Below are positions 18,955 through 28,901 of a DNA stretch of 64,000 bases, piece after piece (the stretch's first letter is position 1; each line of letters starts with the position of its first letter). The stretch lies in the NCBI RefSeq assembly GCF_024347135.1, contig NZ_AP024907.1, positions 3,215,001 through 3,279,000 on the forward strand, given 5' to 3'. The stretch comes from Vibrio spartinae. Lineage in GTDB: Bacteria; Pseudomonadota; Gammaproteobacteria; Enterobacterales; Vibrionaceae. The translations under genes were made by a program, and so were the position numbers. Below the pieces are notes generated by a model. It worked only from the letters and a program-made list of their open reading frames with translations, had not been told where the DNA came from and searched no databases.

Positions 18955-19144
18955 ACAATAATCCTTTTCTTTATATTTGTTATATCAATAAAAGAATAGA
19001 TTATTTTTTAACCCAGCGAGTATTTGCGAGTTTGCATGAATGAACTATTGATAGTGCAATCCCCCAACCGTTTTAAGACCATCATGGCGCTCATTTCATA
19101 CCAGCAGCCCAAAGAACTACGAAAGCCGGGGGATAATAGACTAA

Positions 19145-19483
19145 CTACATACCGCCTCGGCAATAGCTCACCCAGACCTGATCACTGCCACAACCGCTAT
19201 CGACGACACAATCGAGACTTTTCTTTTGCACCTGCATTGAAAGCAACCATGAATAGAACTCTTTAAAATGTGGTTTATCCATATTGAGTCTAAAATATTG
19301 CGGTCTAACACCTGCACATTGTCCTTGATGAGTCCCATTGAGATAGAATCGGCCGTCTGTTCCCATGTGAATATAATTGGGCACACCTAAACTAATCCAT
19401 CCATTGCCATTACCTTGTGCGTCTAAAGCGAATGAATTCACATGTACCATCAGGCCAATAACGAAAATAAATATTTTTTTCAT
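19145..19483 (-). CDS. Small secreted Cys-containing protein
   Basis: A 112-residue protein with a signal peptide (MKKIFIFVIGLMVHVNSFA). The mature part is about 93 residues, contains four Cys (QGQCAG, LDCVVDSGCG, SYCRG) and many aromatic residues. The pattern of a small beta-rich disulfide-bonded exported protein vaguely recalls B-subunits of AB5-type toxins, but I cannot support that identity. Alone between divergent and convergent neighbours, with no partner A-subunit gene next to it. Confidence 0.6.
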   Translation of the reverse strand: MKKIFIFVIGLMVHVNSFALDAQGNGNGWISLGVPNYIHMGTDGRFYLNGTHQGQCAGVRPQYFRLNMDKPHFKEFYSWLLSMQVQKKSLDCVVDSGCGSDQVWVSYCRGGM

Positions 19484-19829
19484 AAGATTCCAATTCTATG
19501 ATTTTTAAAGTAAGTGTTGGGATTTCAAGAAGTCATTTAAAAATATTTCCCAGTCAACATAATCTAGACCAGTCAAATTTAAATCGCTGCATCTGATATG
19601 CGTGAGGTTTATATCACATAGATATAATAAGGAGAAGTTCATCCACTATTCGGTAAACCACAATCGCTTTATGTCTGAACTTAGTCTTGATTCTGGTCTT
19701 TCACTGTCAGTCGAATATGATTAAAACATCATTAAAAATGATGATTTATTAGACATACATCAAAATAACACTTCAAATTGAATCCTAAATCATAGAGAAT
19801 GCGCGCTTTGCAAAAATCATGGGCGAAAC
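19484..19829. other. 346-base intergenic region
   Basis: AT-rich region between divergent genes for two exported proteins. It contains an aaggagaag purine stretch near 19629 but no convincing ORF follows it. Promoters for both flanking genes are expected here; I see no RNA gene. Confidence 0.5.
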
Positions 19830-20207
19830 ATGAAAAAACTTTTAATCAGCTTTATCTTGCTTGTCACACTTTCTGGCTGTGCAGCAATGTTTAACGGCAC
19901 AAGTCAACAAGTATCGATTCGTAGTAAAAACCCAGCAGCTAAAATCTATGTCAATGAGGCATACCTTGGCGCTGGTAATGTCATGACCGTATTCAAGAAA
20001 AATCAAAACTATACGATTCGCGTTGAAGAAGATAATTGCCACTCAGTCACGATTCCTGTGACAAAATCATTCGACCCAACCACGTTGTTAGGCGTATTCA
20101 TCGACTTTGGTCTTGTTTCCATTCTTGTCGTAGATGGCGTAGGCACTGGCGCATGGCAAAAATTTGACCAAACGAGCTACATCGTCGATACAAATTGCTC
20201 GAAGTAA
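19830..20207 (+). CDS. Small lipoprotein, PEGA-like
   Basis: A 125-residue protein with lipobox LSGCA (Cys 17). The mature part has a short beta-rich repeat-like stretch, PAAKIYVNEAYLGAGNV, resembling a PEGA or carboxypeptidase-regulatory-like strand pattern, then a hydrophobic segment LLGVFIDFGLVSILVVDGVG. Two further Cys (near residue 70 and at the end) may form a disulfide. It is followed by its own terminator. Function unknown. Confidence 0.7.
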   Translation: MKKLLISFILLVTLSGCAAMFNGTSQQVSIRSKNPAAKIYVNEAYLGAGNVMTVFKKNQNYTIRVEEDNCHSVTIPVTKSFDPTTLLGVFIDFGLVSILVVDGVGTGAWQKFDQTSYIVDTNCSK

Positions 20208-20215
20208 AAAATATC

Positions 20216-20241
20216 AGGCAGCATCATGTGCTGCCTTTTTA
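20216..20241 (+). terminator. Terminator of the small lipoprotein gene
   Basis: Stem aggcagca / tgctgcct, followed by TTTTT. Confidence 0.8.
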
Positions 20242-20316
20242 TACCGTTATATCACACTCTCTTTGAGACAACCTGCCAGTCCGATACATCGCTCATCCCA
20301 TCACCCATCCTATTAC

Positions 20317-20640
20317 TTATGGCCAAGCGCGTTTTTTACCACCGTTAGCTTTGATCAGCTCAATCGCTTTCTTCGACTTATCTTCAATCGAGCGTAAACT
20401 ACGCGTGACGGTCTCCTGAAACTCAGCTTTACTCTGACCATACTGCTCAGGTGATGGGGATGACACTTGTGATTGTAATTGGCGGACCATCTGAACCAAT
20501 TGCTGATTCTGCGTTTCGAGTGACTTCACCTTCGCAGTCAACTCTCGTAGCATACCATTTTGCTCTTGAATTCGAGATTCTATATTATTGAAAGACTGGA
20601 GTATTTGTCCGATATTTTGATCTGGCATCGCTATATCCAA
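20317..20640 (-). CDS. Short coiled-coil protein
   Basis: A 107-residue soluble protein. Residues 8-55 form a clear heptad coiled coil (IGQILQSFNNIESRIQEQNG, then LTAKVKSLETQNQQLVQMV), and the C-terminus is basic (KKAIELIKANGGKKRAWP). No family recognised. It may oligomerise, and the basic tail could bind nucleic acid or membranes. Not in an obvious operon. Confidence 0.6.
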   Translation of the reverse strand: MDIAMPDQNIGQILQSFNNIESRIQEQNGMLRELTAKVKSLETQNQQLVQMVRQLQSQVSSPSPEQYGQSKAEFQETVTRSLRSIEDKSKKAIELIKANGGKKRAWP

Positions 20641-20800
20641 TTAGACCTACATCCCTCAAGTGTAGGTCAAACTTAGCGATTTATTCGGCCAATGTGGACG
20701 CTCAATATCATGATGATAGAAAACCCTGTTTGTCATCATCATCCGTGATTTGAAGCGGGGCGTCCTAAGCCGCCCCCGAAACAACCCACCATATCTGAGA

Positions 20801-22771
20801 CTAGTGATAATCTTCTTGCGCTTGATAATAGTTGTCTTGAAAAGCCAGACTTCCCCACATTGCATAGGCGTGGGCTCTTGCTAAGACAGCATCAGTCACA
20901 GGATGGTCGGTTAACGTGTCATGTTGCGGATCATACTGATACGTGGTAATCCCCTGCTCAGGACGAATCACCACCACTTGATTATCGACCGTCATCCAGC
21001 CAAAGTTCTTATCCCGTTGCATCAATGCCCGCTGCTTATCGACCGGCACCGTTTGAGTCATATCATTGCCGACCATCGGATTGGTACTACTGACTCCTGC
21101 CAGAGATAACAGCGTCGGTGGCAGATCGATCTGACTCACCAAACGATCATCCAGCCGGTGTTCAATGCCACCACCAAAGATAATCGCCGGAATTTTAAAG
21201 TGGCCGATAGGCACCGGTAAGTTACCGCTGGTTCGAGCATCATGGTCAGCCACGGCCACAAAGATCGTGTCATTCCAATACGCAGACTGCTTCGCCTTCT
21301 TCACAAATTGCCCCAAAGCATAGTCGGCATACTTCACTGCGTTTTCTACCGTATTCTTCGGCTGGTTATACAGTTCAAACGGACGATCCGGAAACTCATA
21401 CGGCGTGTGATTTGAGGAGGAAAACACTAAACTGAAGAACGGTTTATGCTGTGCATCCAGCCGGGTAAACTGCTCATCCGCTTTTTTGTACAAGTCACTA
21501 TCGGAAGCCCCCCATGATCCCACAAATTCAGGAGACTTAAAGGTTGGAAAATCCTGCATATCCACAAAGCCATTGCCGAGGAAGAAACTCTTCATATTGT
21601 CAAAATGGCTCTCTCCACCGTAAATAAACTGCGTATGATATCCCTGCTTTTTCAAGAGATCGGCAATGGTGAAAAAGTTCGTTTGACTCTTACCCAGTTT
21701 CACCACCGCTCGCGCAGGCGTCGGTGTAAACCCAGTCGTCACCGCTTCTATCCCACGGACAGAGCGGGTTCCCGTGGCATACATCCGGGTAAAAGCCCAA
21801 CCTTCATCGATTAAGCGGTCTATATTCGGCGAAGCATTGATGCCCCCGAGACGACTGACGAACTGAGCCCCGTGGCTCTCTAATAGCAAAATGACAATAT
21901 TCTTCGGCTTGCCCTGATACTGTGCCTGATGGCGAGCCAATGTCGGTCTATCGCCCGGCACAAAATCTTGCGGCTTAACATTCATCGAGGCTTTCACTTC
22001 TTCGATAATTTTGTCTTGAGCCATTTGCGGATAAAACTGAAATGCACTGGCTTCAGAGCCCATCTGTTTGGCAGCAAAGATCACCGAGTAAGAAGAGTTT
22101 AAGGCAAAATCATTCATCAATGGATCACTGGAAAAAGCCACCATCGCCGGATTCATCGGACGATGCTCAAAGCTCGAACGAGCGCCCATCACGCCCAATG
22201 CGACCACGCCAACTGCAATCACCGGACGCCAGTACCAGCGTGGGAAAGTAAGCCCCGTCACCAATTTTTTCGACCAGCGCCAACCAATAGAAATCGCCAG
22301 CACCGATGTTATCAGACCAATCAGCAGCTCCAGTTTATAGCCGCTCCAAAGCATCCCAAACACTTCTTTCGGATAGATCAGGTACTCAACAAATAATCGA
22401 TTCGGACGAAGGTCGTATTCTAAAATAAACGGAACGGTTGCGACCTCCATATACACAACCAACCATAATCCGGCAGTCAGCCAGATACGGAGAATCACAT
22501 GCCAGCAACGCCCAATCAGATGATCGCCTGAAAAAAGTGCAGAAATAAGTGCAGGTAAGATCAACAAGTAACAGATCGACGATACATCAACCCGTAAGCC
22601 GCCCAAGAAAATATTTCCCCACCCTTGGGCATCATTCACCCGTTCAATCTGCCATAGCGACAGACCCAAACGGGAAATCGTAAAAAGAAGAATAAAAACA
22701 ACCGCAGCGCTAACGATCGGATATAACGGCCCCAGCAAAACTTTTACTTTATACAATGTCAATTTCCTCAA
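20801..22771 (-). CDS. LtaS-family sulfatase/phosphoglycerol transferase
   Basis: A 656-residue inner-membrane protein with five N-terminal hydrophobic segments (to about residue 190) and a periplasmic sulfatase-like catalytic domain. The likely metal ligand and nucleophile motifs are NIVILLLESHGAQF near residue 290 and the Thr in ATGTRSVRGIEA near 330; further ligands lie in FIYGGESHFDNM and VADHDAR. This family transfers phosphoglycerol or related phosphate groups (LtaS, OpgB, or phosphoethanolamine-type enzymes). The Gram-negative context favours glucan or lipid modification over lipoteichoic acid. Confidence 0.85.
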   Translation of the reverse strand: MRKLTLYKVKVLLGPLYPIVSAAVVFILLFTISRLGLSLWQIERVNDAQGWGNIFLGGLRVDVSSICYLLILPALISALFSGDHLIGRCWHVILRIWLTAGLWLVVYMEVATVPFILEYDLRPNRLFVEYLIYPKEVFGMLWSGYKLELLIGLITSVLAISIGWRWSKKLVTGLTFPRWYWRPVIAVGVVALGVMGARSSFEHRPMNPAMVAFSSDPLMNDFALNSSYSVIFAAKQMGSEASAFQFYPQMAQDKIIEEVKASMNVKPQDFVPGDRPTLARHQAQYQGKPKNIVILLLESHGAQFVSRLGGINASPNIDRLIDEGWAFTRMYATGTRSVRGIEAVTTGFTPTPARAVVKLGKSQTNFFTIADLLKKQGYHTQFIYGGESHFDNMKSFFLGNGFVDMQDFPTFKSPEFVGSWGASDSDLYKKADEQFTRLDAQHKPFFSLVFSSSNHTPYEFPDRPFELYNQPKNTVENAVKYADYALGQFVKKAKQSAYWNDTIFVAVADHDARTSGNLPVPIGHFKIPAIIFGGGIEHRLDDRLVSQIDLPPTLLSLAGVSSTNPMVGNDMTQTVPVDKQRALMQRDKNFGWMTVDNQVVVIRPEQGITTYQYDPQHDTLTDHPVTDAVLARAHAYAMWGSLAFQDNYYQAQEDYH

Positions 22772-23349
22772 AGATATAGTGATGCTCTCCTCTGATATAA
22801 ATGATCATCAAACCTTCAACTGAATCATTTTCAAGCCAGAATCCAACACCCTGTTTTCATTCGACCAGTAAATCTGAAATAAATTCAAACAAATAAACCA
22901 AATGAAATTATTATCATATTAATTTTAAAGGTAAAATCAGTCAGCCATTGCTGCTCATAACACCCATAGAACATGCAGATTATTCCTAAATATAGAAAAA
23001 CTTGGGCAAAATACAAAAATACAATCTATGTGTATATAACATTTTCGCAGTAGCATCACACCATCATTCACCCGTGATTGTTCTCTCATATGAATTGATG
23101 CTCACTAACGGGTCGCATCAGCAAACATGGGTGGGCTAATCATTGGTGTTTGAAAAGCCACGCTTTGAAGATTCATTGCTTAATAATAAATAGATTAATG
23201 ATAACTAGTTTGGCGATGAACGATATGAAAGTAAACATTTGCATCGTAAGGTGTGAAAGGGGGATTGAAGGAAAGATGAATGACCAACCTTAAAAGCATC
23301 ACCGGAGAACAAGTCTCCGGTGATGAAAATGACAAGTCTGTCAGGTCAA
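22772..23349. other. 578-base intergenic region
   Basis: AT-rich, with no ORF I can support on either strand. It ends with the terminator of the oxidoreductase gene at 23297-23325. A gaaattattatcatatt stretch near 22899 weakly resembles a Fur-box core. Confidence 0.5.
23297..23325 (-). terminator. Terminator of the quinone-oxidoreductase gene
   Basis: Perfect 12-bp stem catcaccggaga / tctccggtgatg with a five-base loop, just after the stop codon of the minus-strand gene. Confidence 0.75.
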
Positions 23350-24339
23350 TCAATCCTGATTGACATCGACAACCACACGCCCTGCCACTTTACCTGCCAG
23401 TAAGGCCTGTGCGGTCTCAACCACTTCCGACATACCAATCACTCGGCTGGCCTGTGCGATGAGATCTGCATCAACCAACTCGGCAATTTTTGCCCATGCC
23501 ATATGTCTTGCATCCATCGGACACATCACACTATCGATCCCGACTAAAGTCACACCGCGTAAAATAAACGGTGCCACACTGGCAGGGAAATCCATCCCCT
23601 GAGCTAACCCACATGCAGTGACGACGCCACCATATACCGTTGATGCACAAGCATTGGCTAATGTGTGGCTACCGACTGAATCGATGACCCCAGCCCAACG
23701 TTCTTTTGCCAGCGGTTTTCCCGGTTGAGATAAACTCTGCCGCTCAATAATCTCTGATGCACCGAGCGCATAGAGCCGGTCTGCTGCTTCAGGACGCCCC
23801 GTGGAAGCGACAACCTGATAACCGAGTTTTGCCAAAAATGCGACCGCAAATCCACCCACACCACCATTGGCCCCGGTCACCAAAATCGGGCCGTTCTGCG
23901 GTAATACGCCTTGTTTCTCTAAGGCCAGAACAGAGAGCATCGCCGTATAACCGGCCGTCCCAATCGCCATCACATCAAAATTACTGAGCGTCGCCGGAAC
24001 CGGTAGTAACCATTCACCCGGAACTTTGGCTTTTTGTGCCAGACCGCCCCAGTATTTTTCGCCCAGCCCCCAGCCATTGATTAAGACCCTCTGACCAACT
24101 GAAAAATCAGGGTGCTGACTCGACTCAACCACGCCAGAAAAATCAATCCCCGGAACCATAGGAAAAGAGCGGACAACCGGTGAACTTCCGGTAATCGCCA
24201 ACCCGTCTTTAAAATTCAGTGTGGAATAATCAACCCGAACGATCACATCGCCGTGTTCAGGAAAATCCTCATCTTGTAAGGTTTTCAGTTCACATTGATA
24301 ATCATCACCTTGTTTGTCGATATAGAGAGCTTGGAACAT
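23350..24339 (-). CDS. AcuI/YhdH-family NADPH-dependent oxidoreductase
   Basis: A 329-residue medium-chain reductase without catalytic zinc. Visible features are the N-terminal GroES-like domain (STLNFKDGLAITG, MVPGIDFSGVV) and the nucleotide-binding fold motif VTGANGGVGGFAVAFLAKLGY near residue 155, split by VASTGRPEA. The family includes acrylyl-CoA reductase AcuI and E. coli YhdH, which reduce acrylyl-CoA. Monocistronic with its own terminator. Confidence 0.9.
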   Translation of the reverse strand: MFQALYIDKQGDDYQCELKTLQDEDFPEHGDVIVRVDYSTLNFKDGLAITGSSPVVRSFPMVPGIDFSGVVESSQHPDFSVGQRVLINGWGLGEKYWGGLAQKAKVPGEWLLPVPATLSNFDVMAIGTAGYTAMLSVLALEKQGVLPQNGPILVTGANGGVGGFAVAFLAKLGYQVVASTGRPEAADRLYALGASEIIERQSLSQPGKPLAKERWAGVIDSVGSHTLANACASTVYGGVVTACGLAQGMDFPASVAPFILRGVTLVGIDSVMCPMDARHMAWAKIAELVDADLIAQASRVIGMSEVVETAQALLAGKVAGRVVVDVNQD

Positions 24340-24640
24340 AGTTTTCCCCTCATTGGTATCTCTTGATTCGATGTAGAAAGAGTATAGTTTGATCGTCTAA
24401 AGCAGTCATAAAACCATAAGTTGTTCAGTCTCTTACTTCAAGGTAAAAGCTTCAAGCAGAAAGCCTGACTACAAGCACTAAGCTACCGTTTCTTTGAACT
24501 ACATCAAATGGTGCTCACTATCTTGCAACAACGAAGTCATCAGAACGTCACCAGCATGACATGAAAGCCTCATAAAACTGAAGCGCGTCTGCAACAAATC
24601 CTCCCTAGCATGAAGATTATCATCATGATTCGAGGTTAAT

Positions 24641-26398
24641 ATGCTAGCGAACAGTCCTTTTAAGCTCCCGAAAAAGACGCCATTTGGTGTCGGAGAACAC
24701 ATTGCGGAATGGGCAACAGGCTTAACCAAACTAGACAAGTTTTATGCACAGCGTCCCGCAAACTGCGATACTCAGGCCTTTTTAAGGTTCACTCTGGAAA
24801 TTTTAGGTATCGATTATCGAGTAATAAAAGGAAACTTGAATCATATCCCCGCTGCCGGCCCGACCGTGGTGGTCGCCAACCATCCACTCGGCTGCGTTGA
24901 AGGCGTGATTCTGGCTGAAATGCTGCTACAAATTCGTTCTGATATACAAATTCTCGCCAATCATTATCTGAAAACGGTTCCCGAGTTAGATTCACTATTT
25001 ATCGGCGTTGATGTATTTAACACCAGCGAATCACAACAGGCGAACCGAAAAGCAATGCGTGCCGCCCATCGTCATCTGGAACAAGGTGGCCTGCTGCTGA
25101 TTTTCCCTGCCGGGGAAGTCTCTCATCTGGTCGATATCAAACAACAACGGCTACAGGATAAAGCGTGGAGCACATCTGTCAGCCGCTTAATTAAAAAACA
25201 CCACGCAACGTCAGTGCCCATCTTTATTAATGGGCAAAACTCCAAGCGTTTCTATATGGCAGGGAAAATTCACCCGCTATTGAGAACGCTGATGCTCGGG
25301 CGGGAACTCCTCAATAAAAAATCCCGCTCAATCGAGATCGCCATCGGTCAGCCAATTCAGTATAAAGAAGTTACCCCACTCAATAATGAGCAACTCGTCC
25401 ACTACCTTCGCTTCAACACCTACCTGCTCAATCCGGCAACCCAAAAACAACGCAATAAGCAAGATGGCGATCTCACCCTCCCCCCTGTCGCACCTCGTCT
25501 GCCGCTGGGTGATCTGAAAAGTGATCTGGCTCGGTTATCCGCAGAAGATCACATATTGCAATACAATGAATTTGATGTGTATTGCGCCAAAGCGGCCTCA
25601 ATCCCATGCATCATGCACGAAATCGGCCGCGTTCGGGAGATCAACTTCCGTCAGGTCGGTGAAGGAACAGGGCTGGCGCTGGATATTGATAAGTTCGACC
25701 GTCATTACTTCCACTTGTTTATCTGGGATCGGGAAGCCGAAGAACTGGTCGGTGCCTATCGCTTGGGGCTGGTTGATCAACTGATGGCGGAACATGGTCT
25801 GGCCGGGCTGTATTCCAGTACCTTGTTCAACTACGACCCGCAGTTTATTCATCAAATGGGTAAATCAATAGAGATGGGCCGCTCTGTGGTCGCGCAACCT
25901 TATCAGAAAAGCATGGCATCACTGCTACTGCTCTGGAAAGGGATCGCCACCTTCGTCACCCGTCATCCACAATATACACATCTGTTCGGTCCGGTCAGTA
26001 TCAGTAATGAATATAGTGATGATGCCCGTCAACTAATGGCACAAACCATGACTTTGAATTACTACGATCCTGAGCAGGCGCAGTTAGTCAAACCGACCAA
26101 TCCACTACCGACCCACAAATCCCATGACTGGAGTATTCACCTGCTCAGTGCCTTGGCGGACTTACAACTGCTGTCCAAAGTCATTGCCCGAATCGATGAA
26201 GGGAAAGGTGTACCGGTGCTATTGCGGCAATATTTGGGACTGAACGGCAAATTTGCCTGCTTCAATGTTGACCCGGATTTTCATGATTCGCTCGACGGCC
26301 TGATTGTGGTTGATCTCCGCCAAGTGTCAGAAAAGACCTTAACCCGCTATATGGGCAGCGCTCCGGCCAAAGCTTATCTGGCGCACCATGCTGTATAA
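24641..26398 (+). CDS. olsF: Bifunctional ornithine-lipid acyltransferase, OlsF-like
   Basis: A 585-residue fusion. The N-terminal half (about 1-270) is a lysophospholipid-type acyltransferase with ANHPLGCVEG (acyltransferase motif I, His 81) and LLIFPAGEVS (motif III). The C-terminal half (about 300-560) is a GNAT-like acyl transferase of the OlsB/hemolysin type, containing SIEMGRSVVAQPYQKS. The order is that of OlsF, which makes ornithine lipids by N- and then O-acylation of ornithine. Such lipids replace phospholipids under phosphate limitation; no clear Pho box was found. Confidence 0.85.
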   Translation: MLANSPFKLPKKTPFGVGEHIAEWATGLTKLDKFYAQRPANCDTQAFLRFTLEILGIDYRVIKGNLNHIPAAGPTVVVANHPLGCVEGVILAEMLLQIRSDIQILANHYLKTVPELDSLFIGVDVFNTSESQQANRKAMRAAHRHLEQGGLLLIFPAGEVSHLVDIKQQRLQDKAWSTSVSRLIKKHHATSVPIFINGQNSKRFYMAGKIHPLLRTLMLGRELLNKKSRSIEIAIGQPIQYKEVTPLNNEQLVHYLRFNTYLLNPATQKQRNKQDGDLTLPPVAPRLPLGDLKSDLARLSAEDHILQYNEFDVYCAKAASIPCIMHEIGRVREINFRQVGEGTGLALDIDKFDRHYFHLFIWDREAEELVGAYRLGLVDQLMAEHGLAGLYSSTLFNYDPQFIHQMGKSIEMGRSVVAQPYQKSMASLLLLWKGIATFVTRHPQYTHLFGPVSISNEYSDDARQLMAQTMTLNYYDPEQAQLVKPTNPLPTHKSHDWSIHLLSALADLQLLSKVIARIDEGKGVPVLLRQYLGLNGKFACFNVDPDFHDSLDGLIVVDLRQVSEKTLTRYMGSAPAKAYLAHHAV

Positions 26399-26488
26399 AG
26401 CTATACGTTTATAAGACCATGCTTGTATAAGGCATGACTTGTATAAAATTATCATGGTATAAAAACCAGACTGCACACAATAAAGTGA

Positions 26489-26519
26489 CATCCCCAGAGT
26501 CAATCCGTCTCTGGGGATG
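26489..26519 (-). terminator. Terminator of the minus-strand DUF2589 gene group
   Basis: Stem catccccagag / ctctggggatg with a nine-base loop, overlapping the last codons of the minus-strand gene; an A-rich stretch on the plus side gives a T-run on the minus strand. Confidence 0.65.
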
Positions 26520-26982
26520 GCGCTGCGGGCATGGGCTCATCACACTCGATACTGATCGTTTGCCCCGATGACTCTGAAAAATGCAGCGACATTTTGACCG
26601 GTGTATTGTTTGACCACCAGTGGGCTTTTTTAGATAACGTCACCTGTGGCGCAACCGCGGTTGTGTCATCTCGGTCACCTTGTTCAAGGTAGGCATTCAA
26701 CTCAAGTGACAAACTCTCAACTTTGAAAAAACGACACGGGCACAACATGTATAACGGTATCCATTGAATTTGGTAACGAATGCCCTCATCAGTCACACAA
26801 GGCATTTTGATCCCGACCGGTTTGGCCGTCATCATCGCATCGTCATCAATGGAAAAGTAATCCTCAAGCGGTGAGAATTTTTCATCTTCCGTGCGTGCTT
26901 TGGCCCGGAGAATATCTCGCATCAACCACTCAGCCAACACCCCGCGAGATTGGGATTGTGCCTTTGTAGACTTGCCTTTCAT
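26500..26982 (-). CDS. DUF2589-like protein
   Basis: A 160-residue protein. Its centre, IQWIPLYMLCPCRFFKVESLSLELNAYLE, has the pattern IPL-x-L-x-P-x(4-6)-V-x(2)-L-x-ME seen in the two DUF2589-type proteins at 27.4-28.9 kb (IPLLTLLPLNALAVDDVSIEF and VPLITLIPLSQVELREMSFS), so I treat it as a divergent paralogue. The C-terminal half is a predicted beta region (PVKMSLHFSESSGQTISIE). The ATG (second codon of the longest frame) is used because GAAGG is placed for it. No catalytic motif is seen; a structural role in a larger assembly is inferred. Confidence 0.55.
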   Translation of the reverse strand: MKGKSTKAQSQSRGVLAEWLMRDILRAKARTEDEKFSPLEDYFSIDDDAMMTAKPVGIKMPCVTDEGIRYQIQWIPLYMLCPCRFFKVESLSLELNAYLEQGDRDDTTAVAPQVTLSKKAHWWSNNTPVKMSLHFSESSGQTISIECDEPMPAAPSPETD

Positions 26983-27044
26983 CACTCACACCTTCATCTC
27001 AGTTATTATCTCAGTGACCGATTTCTCAGTGAACGATTGTCCGG

Positions 27045-27287
27045 TTAGTCACGATTCAGTTTCGGCCGCTCGCCTTCTGCTTTCAGCCCGTGAGTCACCA
27101 TTTGATACTGGCGATACTTATCTAACCCCTGACGATAAACAGGATAACTACTGATCGACAGCGCCACCGAGCTATGACAGACCGGACACGAAAAATACGC
27201 ACCGGATAATAACAATTCAGACTCAATATAAATGATGCTTTTCTTACCGTTTTCCAGGCAAGTCGGACAAGGTAATTGGGTATTCAT
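27045..27287 (-). CDS. Small zinc-ribbon protein
   Basis: An 80-residue protein with CPTC near the N-terminus and CPVC about 30 residues later, a four-Cys zinc ribbon. The C-terminus is basic and polar. It lies 62 bases after the next DUF2589-type gene's stop region and 62 bases before the DUF2589-like gene at 26.5 kb, all on the minus strand. Such ribbons often act as small adaptors or nucleic-acid binders; function here is unknown. Confidence 0.65.
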   Translation of the reverse strand: MNTQLPCPTCLENGKKSIIYIESELLLSGAYFSCPVCHSSVALSISSYPVYRQGLDKYRQYQMVTHGLKAEGERPKLNRD

Positions 27288-27401
27288 GGGCAACACCTCT
27301 GTTCAGAGCAAGATAAAAATTATCATAGAGAAAAAGGACCAGCCCCAGGGCATAGACTAGCAGGCTGGCCAAATGAGGTTACATCATCACAACGGCAATG
27401 A

Positions 27402-28091
27402 TTATTTGCTATCAGTCACCATAATTGGTGCAATATTGTCGGTATAAGCTTTAATGATCACGCCAACCCCCTCTGGTAAAGGCAGTTGACCGGCATGAAC
27501 TTTCACGTCATAACTCGCTTTATTACTCTTTTCATATTTTTCTGTGTTGCTGTTGCTCTTTTCAGAAGATTTCGAAACGCTGCCACTCACACTGGCAGAA
27601 AAAGGGCCGTAGCCGATCTTCGCTTCGAAACTCCCCTGAGCACTCATATTCTCTTTCTCTTGCTGACTTTGCTCATTCGAGAAGCTGGACTTCACTTCCA
27701 TATTGAATTCAATGCTGACATCATCAACGGCCAGCGCATTCAAAGGAAGCAATGTCAGCAACGGAATCGAAATCGATGATTCCGCGGTATCGGTACTAAC
27801 GGTCGATTCCCCTTCTTTTTCACCTTTGGTGGTCGTAATCACCGGCCGCTTGAGTGTCAAATCAACCATCACCGGCTGATATTCTGAACTTTGTGACTGA
27901 TCGTCGTTGCCACCCCCCTTTGGAGCCTGTTTACTGAAACAGGTATCAAGCATGAACTTCACCTGCGTCATCGCCATTTTATTGTTCGCATCGGCTGCCG
28001 CCATCAACGGCCCACCGATCAAATCCCCCATCGGAAGACCACTGAATTGTTGTGCCATTGAGACCAGACCCGGCCCTGAATTGACTGCCAT
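27402..28091 (-). CDS. DUF2589 domain protein
   Basis: A 229-residue protein. It starts with a hydrophobic, small-residue region (PMGDLIGGPLMAAADANNKM) followed by a beta-rich body with SISIPLLTLLPLNALAVDD and a Ser/Glu-rich low-complexity segment (residues 130-195, mostly S, N, E, K). I recognise the DUF2589 pattern; biochemical function is unknown. Good AAGGAG before the start. The adjoining gene at 28.3-28.9 kb encodes a second member, indicating duplication inside the cluster. Confidence 0.75.
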   Translation of the reverse strand: MAVNSGPGLVSMAQQFSGLPMGDLIGGPLMAAADANNKMAMTQVKFMLDTCFSKQAPKGGGNDDQSQSSEYQPVMVDLTLKRPVITTTKGEKEGESTVSTDTAESSISIPLLTLLPLNALAVDDVSIEFNMEVKSSFSNEQSQQEKENMSAQGSFEAKIGYGPFSASVSGSVSKSSEKSNSNTEKYEKSNKASYDVKVHAGQLPLPEGVGVIIKAYTDNIAPIMVTDSK

Positions 28092-28283
28092 AAAGACTCC
28101 TTATCTGTGTGTAAACATCTGCTTTTCAGTCATCAGAGAGCACTCAACTCCGTGCCCGATGTGATAACGGTCAGTGACGGCCCGCGCCACTATCTGTCGT
28201 GGCGATCCATCCTGTCGTGGTGATTCATCCTGTCGTGGTGATTCATCGAGTTTCTGCTTGATTAATCATGATCTGCTAATGAA

Positions 28284-28901
28284 TTAACCCGGAACCTGCG
28301 CTCTCAACGCTCTTTCATAACCATCAACGATATATTTCAGCCCGTCCGGGGTTTCCATCGCTGCAATTTTCACCTCCAGCTTGGCTTTACCACCATGGCC
28401 CTGATTGGCCCCTTCTTCTGCCATTTCTTTGGCTTTGAGCGTTCGTTTCGGAAATGAAACTTGCAGTGCATCACCGCTGATACTGAGCTCCAATTCGGTA
28501 GAAAAACTCATTTCCCGCAGTTCAACCTGAGATAACGGAATCAGGGTAATCAACGGAACATTCACCGTTTGTACACTCGGTCCGTTGCGCGTCACCGTCG
28601 GATACTGCATCGCCACCATTTTCGGTTTAAGAATCGGAATATCTCCCCCATATTCGCCATGCATAAACATTTTCGGTGCATCATCCGACGGTGGTGGATT
28701 TTTCTCACTACGCTTGGGTGTCTTGCCTTCAACTTTGGCATCGGAACGGCCGACATCTGCCATATGTGTGATGTCTTCATCATCGTCATCCGCCGGTTCA
28801 AAGAATCGCTCCAGCAAATCAAGGTTTTTCTGGATGAGCGCTTCTCCGGCTGAAGCCGTCGCCACATGAATCGAATGGACAAACTCTTCTAAGTTGATCA
28901 T
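28284..28901 (-). CDS. DUF2589-type protein, second copy
   Basis: A 205-residue protein starting MINLEEFVHSIHVATASAGEAL. An amphipathic N-terminal helical region and an acidic linker (EPADDDDED) precede a beta region with VPLITLIPLSQVELREMSFS. The start is placed at MINLEEF since the longer frame adds a 16-residue segment without an N-terminal counterpart in relatives. Between it and the gene at 27.4 kb lie 192 bases containing a duplicated tcctgtcgtggtgattcat unit (about 28208-28246). Confidence 0.65.
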   Translation of the reverse strand: MINLEEFVHSIHVATASAGEALIQKNLDLLERFFEPADDDDEDITHMADVGRSDAKVEGKTPKRSEKNPPPSDDAPKMFMHGEYGGDIPILKPKMVAMQYPTVTRNGPSVQTVNVPLITLIPLSQVELREMSFSTELELSISGDALQVSFPKRTLKAKEMAEEGANQGHGGKAKLEVKIAAMETPDGLKYIVDGYERALRAQVPG

